Of a DNA stretch of 64,000 nucleotides, positions 59,460 to 64,000 are shown one piece after another (within the stretch, counting starts at the first letter, position 1; each line of letters starts with the position of its first letter). Under the pieces are notes generated by a model that was not told the origin of the DNA, did not search any database, and saw nothing but the letters and a program-made list of their open reading frames with translations. The stretch spans positions 1 through 64,000 of the forward strand of contig JBFWUS010000013.1 in the NCBI GenBank assembly GCA_050247155.1, given 5' to 3'. Source of the DNA: Mesorhizobium_G sp050247155. Lineage in GTDB: Bacteria; Pseudomonadota; Alphaproteobacteria; Rhizobiales; Rhizobiaceae. The position numbers and the translations under genes were made by a program.

Positions 59460-62400
59460 TCAGGCGCGGCCGGCTTCAACGGCGGCGAAGGTGTCTTCGA
59501 GAACCTCCATCAGATGATCGGCGTCCCTGCGGCTGAAGATTATCGGCGGGCGCATCTTCAGCACATTGTCGTGCGGGCCTTCGGTGCCCATCAAAACGCC
59601 GCGCCGGCGGGCGCCGTCATTGATCGCACGGGCCAGCACCGTTGCCGGTTCCTTCGTCCTGCGGTCGGTCACCAGTTCGATGCCGAGGAACAGACCCATG
59701 CCGCGCACGTCGCCGATCGCTTCATGGCGCGATTGCATTTCGCGGAAGCGTTCGAGCAGGTAATTGCCGACCTCCAGCGCGTTGCGGCGCAGATCGCCCT
59801 GCTCGATCACGTCGAGCACGGCCAGCCCTGCCGCGCAAGAGACGGGATTGCCGCCGAAAGTGTTGAAATACTCCATGCCGTTGTTGAAGGTCGCCGCGAT
59901 CTCGCGCGTCGTCACCAGCGCCGCCATCGGATGACCGTTGCCGATCGGCTTGCCCATGGTGACGATGTCGGGCGTTACGCCTTGCGTCTCGAACGCCCAC
60001 CAATGGCTGCCGACGCGGCCGAAGCCGACCTGCACCTCATCCGCCACGCAGGCGCCGCCGGCGGCACGCACCATGGCGTAGACCTCCTTCAGATAGCCTT
60101 CGGGCAGGAAGACCTGGCCGGCGACGCTGGGGATCGACTCCGCCATGAACAGCGCCGGCGCCTTGCCCTGCCGCTTCATCTCGGCGATCTGCCCGGCCAC
60201 GCTTTCGGCAAAGCGCTTGCCGTGTTCCTCGACCGGCCAGTCCGCCGGCGCGCGATAACTGTCGGGAATGATGGCCTCGAACACATGCGGCTTGCGGCCC
60301 TTGCCGCCCTTGCGCTTGTATTTGTACGGGCTCAAATCGATCAGTTCCTGCGTCGTGCCGTGATAGGCCCAGTCGAGCACGATCGCCTCGTCGCGACCGG
60401 TATGGGTGCGCGCCATGCGCAGCATCAGGCTGTTGGCCTCGCTGCCGGTGCAGGCGAAGGACGCCACGCACAGTTCCGGCGGCAAAGTCGCCGTCAGCCG
60501 TTCGGCATAGGCGACGATATTGTCATGCAGATAGCGCGTATTGGTGTTGAGCTTCGCCGCCTGCCTGGCGATGGCCTCGACTACTTGCGGATGCGCATGG
60601 CCGAGATGGCAGACATTGTTGAAGCAATCGAGATAGGCGCGGCCGCGATGGTCGATCAGCCAGACGCCCTCGCCGCGCACGAACTTGATCGGCTCGGAAT
60701 AGGAGATCGACAGGTTGGGCAGCAGCGATGTCTTGCGCGCCGTGACGATATCCTGCCGGCTGCGGCCTGTCCGTGCATAGGTTTCCGGCGGGATGCCGAC
60801 GATGACAGAGGCATCGGGGAACAGTTCACCCCAGACATCGAGGAAGCGCGCTTCGCCGACGCCCAAAATGTCGCGGGCGGCGAGGCCGGTATCCGTCGAT
60901 ATCTGCAAATGCAGATGCGGCGCCCAGTTGCCGTTCTCGGACGGCGGACCCATGTGGCCGACAAGCGCCCCTGCTTCGAGGTGGTCGCCGGGCTTGAGGC
61001 GCTCCATCGCCTCGCTGGCCAGATGGCCCCAAAGCGTGGTGAAGGCCGGGCAACCATCCGGCCGGTGTTCGAGCAGGATCAGGCAACCGTAGCCCAGCAA
61101 ATCCTCTTCGATCTCGACGCTCCTGATGGTGGCGGCAAGCGGCGTGCAAACCGGCGTTCCCGTCGGCATAAACAGGTCGAGGCCGAGATGGCGGGTGCGC
61201 CGCTCACCCTCCACGAAGCGCGACTTGAACATGTCGGTCGCATAGATGGTGCGCGCCTCGCCCCATGGCCCGATGCCGAGTTCGATGTCGTTTTCGGCCG
61301 CATGAGCGTCCCACCACGCCGAGGCGGTCGCCGGATCAGCGGCAGCGGATGCGATGGTCATGGGATGGGCGGCATCGCCCAACGGGACGATCTCCTTGGC
61401 CAGGGTCGCGGGATGCGGATCGACCACCGGGGCGAAGCTGCCGCGGTTGTCGTTGATCCAGCCGATGACCGCCCGCGCGCCCGGCACGGCGTCGAATCCG
61501 CAGGCCCGGCGCAGAATCGCTGTGGCGAAGCGCCGGTTCATCGCGTCGAGGCGGCGCAGCATCCGCCATGCCGGCGCTTCGGAGACGGCGAGATAGGGAT
61601 TGTCCTCGACCTTGCTGCGGCGCGCCGCCGACAAGGTTACGCTGATGACCAGCCGCATGGCGATGAGGTCGAACAAGAGATCAAGCTCTTCCTCGCGCAG
61701 TGGATAGTCCGCATGGAACCCTGCCGCGATCTGCGCCGCGCCGCCGATCGGGTCTTCCAGATCAAGAATGGAATAGGCCGCCGCCACCGCAACTTCGGCT
61801 ATCAGCACCGAATGAACCGCATCGCCGAAATCGATCAGCCCGGCGATCCGGGTGGGATCGTCCAAGTCGACCAGCACGTTCCAGTCATTGGCGTCGTTAT
61901 GGATCACCTGCGCGCGCAGGCCGGAGAGGTGCGGCGCGACCTCGGTGTCAAAGCGATCCAGAAAGCGCGTCAGCAAGGCGCGGTCAGCCTCGTCGGCAAT
62001 GTGGTGCAACCTGCCGCGCGCCTCGCCGGCGCGCCTGATGTCCCAGTCGAGCGTGCGCAACGCGCCGGGATGGATGAAACCCTGCAAGGCGCGGTCCAGC
62101 TTGCCCATCGCACGGCCGAGCGAGTGAAGCAGTTCGGGTGTCCGGGCGCACTCGGCCAGTGGTGTGCCGGCAAGCCAATTGACCAGCCGCACCGCATGGC
62201 GCTCGCCTGAATCGGCCTGAAGCTCGGCCAGCGCTCGCGTATCCTTGGCTTTCTGGAGCCGCGGAACGGCGATGTCCAGCCCCATGTGCTCCAGATGTTC
62301 CAGCAGCGCGGTCTGGAACTCGCTCTCAAGCGCCGGCTCGGAGGCGTTGACGATTTTAAGCGTCCAGTCGCCCTGCCTTGAAACCAGCTTGAAATTCTGG

Positions 62401-62513
62401 TCGCGCTCGCTGTTCAGCCGGCTGGCTGAACCCTCGATGCCATAGAGATCGCGCGCGATCGCCTGCGCCCGATCGGTCGAAAAGGTGGGAGCGGGATGGT
62501 CGAGATCGGTCAT
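59460..62513 (-). CDS. Trifunctional fusion: APH-fold kinase, M23 peptidase-like domain, class III PLP enzyme
   Basis: A 1017-residue protein from ATG 62513. Residues about 1-340 are a kinase like the one at 19960-21027 (NSERDQNFKLV, catalytic loop VIHNDANDWNVLVD, LIDFGDAVHS). Residues about 420-570 are an M23-type domain with all four zinc-ligand positions visible (TRHLGLDLFMPTGTPV, APHLHLQI). Residues about 590-1017 are a class III PLP enzyme (YLDCFNNVCHLGHAHPQ, ADEVQVGFGRVG, PLP Lys in MGKPIGNGHPMA). The two ends are paralogues of the separate kinase and phospho-lyase genes in this window. Likely converts a hydroxylated amine such as 5-hydroxylysine or ethanolamine through its phosphate to an aldehyde. 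Role of the M23 part unknown. Confidence 0.85.
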   Translation of the reverse strand: MTDLDHPAPTFSTDRAQAIARDLYGIEGSASRLNSERDQNFKLVSRQGDWTLKIVNASEPALESEFQTALLEHLEHMGLDIAVPRLQKAKDTRALAELQADSGERHAVRLVNWLAGTPLAECARTPELLHSLGRAMGKLDRALQGFIHPGALRTLDWDIRRAGEARGRLHHIADEADRALLTRFLDRFDTEVAPHLSGLRAQVIHNDANDWNVLVDLDDPTRIAGLIDFGDAVHSVLIAEVAVAAAYSILDLEDPIGGAAQIAAGFHADYPLREEELDLLFDLIAMRLVISVTLSAARRSKVEDNPYLAVSEAPAWRMLRRLDAMNRRFATAILRRACGFDAVPGARAVIGWINDNRGSFAPVVDPHPATLAKEIVPLGDAAHPMTIASAAADPATASAWWDAHAAENDIELGIGPWGEARTIYATDMFKSRFVEGERRTRHLGLDLFMPTGTPVCTPLAATIRSVEIEEDLLGYGCLILLEHRPDGCPAFTTLWGHLASEAMERLKPGDHLEAGALVGHMGPPSENGNWAPHLHLQISTDTGLAARDILGVGEARFLDVWGELFPDASVIVGIPPETYARTGRSRQDIVTARKTSLLPNLSISYSEPIKFVRGEGVWLIDHRGRAYLDCFNNVCHLGHAHPQVVEAIARQAAKLNTNTRYLHDNIVAYAERLTATLPPELCVASFACTGSEANSLMLRMARTHTGRDEAIVLDWAYHGTTQELIDLSPYKYKRKGGKGRKPHVFEAIIPDSYRAPADWPVEEHGKRFAESVAGQIAEMKRQGKAPALFMAESIPSVAGQVFLPEGYLKEVYAMVRAAGGACVADEVQVGFGRVGSHWWAFETQGVTPDIVTMGKPIGNGHPMAALVTTREIAATFNNGMEYFNTFGGNPVSCAAGLAVLDVIEQGDLRRNALEVGNYLLERFREMQSRHEAIGDVRGMGLFLGIELVTDRRTKEPATVLARAINDGARRRGVLMGTEGPHDNVLKMRPPIIFSRRDADHLMEVLEDTFAAVEAGRA

Positions 62514-62584
62514 GAAAAGGTCCTGCCCGGATATGCCTGGGATTGGGCAGGGAACTTGGCACAGGCGCAAAAATCGGGCATCCA

Positions 62585-62613
62585 GCATAGTGACGGTTGT
62601 ACCGGCACTATGC
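62585..62613. promoter_or_regulatory. 29-bp near-perfect palindrome, candidate Lrp-type operator
   Basis: GCATAGTG and CACTATGC are perfect 8-bp outer arms, with inner CGGT/ACCG arms and a three-base centre; only one position per side does not pair. It is in the 142-bp divergent gap, 43 bp from the Lrp-type start and 72 bp from the fusion start, ideal to control both. Confidence 0.75.
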
Positions 62614-62655
62614 CTGGCTGAACCGGCATATTATCGGGATCGCAAAGACAGCCCA

Positions 62656-63093
62656 ATGAAGCAACTCGACGCCAGGGACCGCGACATCCTCGCCATTCTG
62701 TCCCGCGAGGCACGCATTCCGCTGAAAACATTGGCGGCCCGGGTCGGCCTGTCGCGCAGCGCTGCCACCGAGCGTGTGGCCGCGCTGGAGAAGTCGGGCG
62801 TTATCCGTGGCTATCGGGCTGACATCGGTCAGATGGAGAAGGATGTGATCCGGGCCTTTCTTCTGGTTTCCCTGACGCGTACACCATCCATCGGCGTCCT
62901 CGACATGCTGGCCGGCCATTCGGAAGTCCGGCGTGTGTCGTCGATCAGCGGCCAGCTCGATCTCATCGTGGAAGTGGAGGTGTCGTCGATCGACCGGCTC
63001 AATACGTTGCGCGACCTGATCGCCGGCCAGGGCAATGTGCAGGATCTGACGACATTGATCGTGCTACGCCGGGACATAGACCGCATGGCATGA
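62656..63093 (+). CDS. Lrp/AsnC family transcriptional regulator
   Basis: A 145-residue regulator from ATG 62656. Helix-turn-helix: LKTLAARVGLSRSAATERVAAL. Ligand (RAM) domain: IRAFLLVSLTRTPSIGVLDM, VRRVSSISGQLDLIVEVEVS, LNTLRDLIAG. Divergent from the kinase/M23/PLP fusion gene across a gap that holds a large palindrome, so it very likely controls that gene in response to the amino acid or amine substrate. A start at 62485 in the same frame is rejected because it would overlap the fusion gene and the palindrome. Confidence 0.9.
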   Translation: MKQLDARDRDILAILSREARIPLKTLAARVGLSRSAATERVAALEKSGVIRGYRADIGQMEKDVIRAFLLVSLTRTPSIGVLDMLAGHSEVRRVSSISGQLDLIVEVEVSSIDRLNTLRDLIAGQGNVQDLTTLIVLRRDIDRMA

Positions 63094-63143
63094 CGATAGC
63101 GACTGAGCTTTTAGACGAGGCGCACAAACATTGCCGTGGGCAT

Positions 63144-64000
63144 TCAGGCCGTAACTGCGTCCCGAATAGCCGTGACTGCGGCTAGTGCCGTACGCGTTCG
63201 AACAGTGCTTACGAATTCCGGCCAACTCGAAAGCACGACAACAGCGAATTCCGACTCGGGGTCGATGTAGATCAGCTGCCCAAACACGCCGCGTGCCATG
63301 TAGGCGCGGCGGGCGCTATCCTCTATCCAGAACTGGTTGTGATAGGCGCCGTCGGGGAGCACTTCGTGATAGATGCCGCCGAACAGATCCGGCCTGGCGC
63401 CCCATCTTGTTTCTTCGATCCATGCCGTGGGAACAATACGTCGGCCGGCGATCTCGCCTCGGCCCAGATGCAGAAGCGCGAGGCGGCCATAGTCGCGCAG
63501 CGTTGCGTTGAAGCCGCCGTCGCCAAGCGCATAGCCGGTCGGGTCGACTGTGAAATAGGCGTCTTCCTCCGCCCCCATCGGCGCCCACAGCTCGCGGCTT
63601 GTCAGTTCCGCTAGCGGCATTGCAGCAGCCCGCTGCAAGATGAAGGATAGCACATCCGTCTCGATTGAACGGTAGCGGAACGACGCCCCATGCGCGCATT
63701 CGGCCTCTGTCAACGTCAGGATCAGTTCCCACACCGAGGACGGCCAGTCGGGGTTGCGGCGTTCCTTCCAGCCGGCGGCGGCGTCGAGCTTCGCCATGTG
63801 CGAATCGAGCGCGGTATAGGTTTCGTCGAAGACGACGCCGCTGGTCATGTCCAACACGTGTTGGACGCGGGCGCCGCGATAGGCCGTTGCTTCGAGCTCG
63901 GGCAGATATTGCGTCACCGGCGCCGTCGGATCGACGAGGCCGCGACCCACCAGGATGCCGGCGACAGTGCCCACAACCGACTTCGCCACCGATTGTGACA
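63144..64000 (-). CDS. Beta-lactamase family serine hydrolase, partial
   Basis: The gene runs off the right edge of the window, so the N-terminus is missing; 285 residues are visible. The nucleophile motif SxxK is present at the very edge (SQSVAKSVVGTVAG). Further marks are the YxN-equivalent region (RYRSIETDVLSFILQ), APMGAEEDAYFTVDPTGYAL, DGGFNATLRDYGRLALLHLG, and the late segment HNQFWIEDSARRAYMARGVFGQ with YIDPESEFAVVVLS. This is the class C/esterase-type group (6-aminohexanoate-oligomer hydrolase, EstB and similar), often amide or ester hydrolases. Convergent with the Lrp-type gene. Confidence 0.82.
   Translation of the reverse strand, partial: SQSVAKSVVGTVAGILVGRGLVDPTAPVTQYLPELEATAYRGARVQHVLDMTSGVVFDETYTALDSHMAKLDAAAGWKERRNPDWPSSVWELILTLTEAECAHGASFRYRSIETDVLSFILQRAAAMPLAELTSRELWAPMGAEEDAYFTVDPTGYALGDGGFNATLRDYGRLALLHLGRGEIAGRRIVPTAWIEETRWGARPDLFGGIYHEVLPDGAYHNQFWIEDSARRAYMARGVFGQLIYIDPESEFAVVVLSSWPEFVSTVRTRTALAAVTAIRDAVTA

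Noticed and set aside
59004..62210. Very long plus-strand frame (over 1000 codons) opposite the fusion gene
   Set aside because: Antisense shadow of a GC-rich gene. It is rich in Arg, Gly, Asp and His with no family features, while the minus strand has clear kinase, M23 and PLP motifs.
1..64000. tRNA, rRNA, CRISPR arrays and riboswitches
   Set aside because: No cloverleaf with a T-loop consensus, no evenly spaced repeat-spacer array and no known aptamer pattern was noticed on reading. A covariance-model scan would be decisive.

Overview
The window looks like accessory or catabolic chromosome (or megaplasmid) sequence from a high-GC alphaproteobacterium of the Hyphomicrobiales, most like Mesorhizobium or a relative. 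This rests on the family mix: many ABC uptake systems with dedicated GntR, DeoR, IclR, LacI, Lrp and NtrC-type regulators, a rhizobial-type hydroxyproline cluster, a DUF1612 remnant, and short CTAG-bounded intergenic elements. No rRNA, tRNA or CRISPR array was seen. Almost everything is uptake and breakdown of small nitrogenous or carbonyl compounds, plus transposon debris.

Layout. 1-932: broken integrase joined to the 3' end of a livF-type ATPase gene. 1114-7937: trans-4-hydroxyproline catabolism (epimerase, D-hydroxyproline dehydrogenase, ketoglutarate-semialdehyde dehydrogenase, deaminase, pyrroline-carboxylate reductase, GntR/FCD regulator). 8069-13747: Fe/AfuABC-type ABC transporter, inositol-monophosphatase-family enzyme and DeoR regulator. 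14094-21027: polyamine-type ABC transporter downstream of an aminoglycoside-phosphotransferase-fold kinase and a class III PLP enzyme that together resemble 5-hydroxylysine kinase and phospho-lyase. 21389-29344: IclR regulator and an eight-gene plus-strand cluster (aldehyde dehydrogenase, transaminase, PreA-like flavoenzyme, DUF6282 hydrolase, cupin, acetylpolyamine-amidohydrolase-like deacetylase) of unknown pathway. 29701-34345: Lrp regulator, Cys/Met-type PLP lyase, keto-pentenoate hydratase and orphan family-5 binding protein.

34346-44386: DUF1612 debris, a frameshifted FdhF/YdeP-type molybdo-oxidoreductase, an oxalate/formate-antiporter-family transporter, a sensor kinase/NtrC-type regulator pair, and an IS3 orfA remnant. 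44387-53446: acetoin region, with a GMC dehydrogenase plus subunit 3, AcoR-type activator, AhpD-like protein and acoABC with a split E2 and its own lipoate ligase. 53447-54392: intergenic debris including a 273-bp MITE. 54393-59345: LacI-regulated amino-acid ABC transporter and family 1 beta-glycosidase. 59460-62513: a three-part kinase/M23/aminotransferase fusion paralogous to the split pair at 18692-21027, divergent from an Lrp-type regulator. 63144-64000: partial beta-lactamase-family hydrolase.

How it fits together. Hydroxyproline and hydroxylysine are both signature amino acids of collagen-like proteins, and this window carries a near-complete route for the first and two versions of the key enzyme pair for the second. 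The strongest regulatory result is that the AcoR region has three sigma-54 promoters, each with an upstream copy of the inverted repeat GCGACRNNTGTCGC, tying the GMC operon, the AhpD-like gene and acoABC into one regulon. A second sigma-54 promoter system, with two GGACANNNTGTCC sites, sits in front of the oxalate/formate-type transporter.
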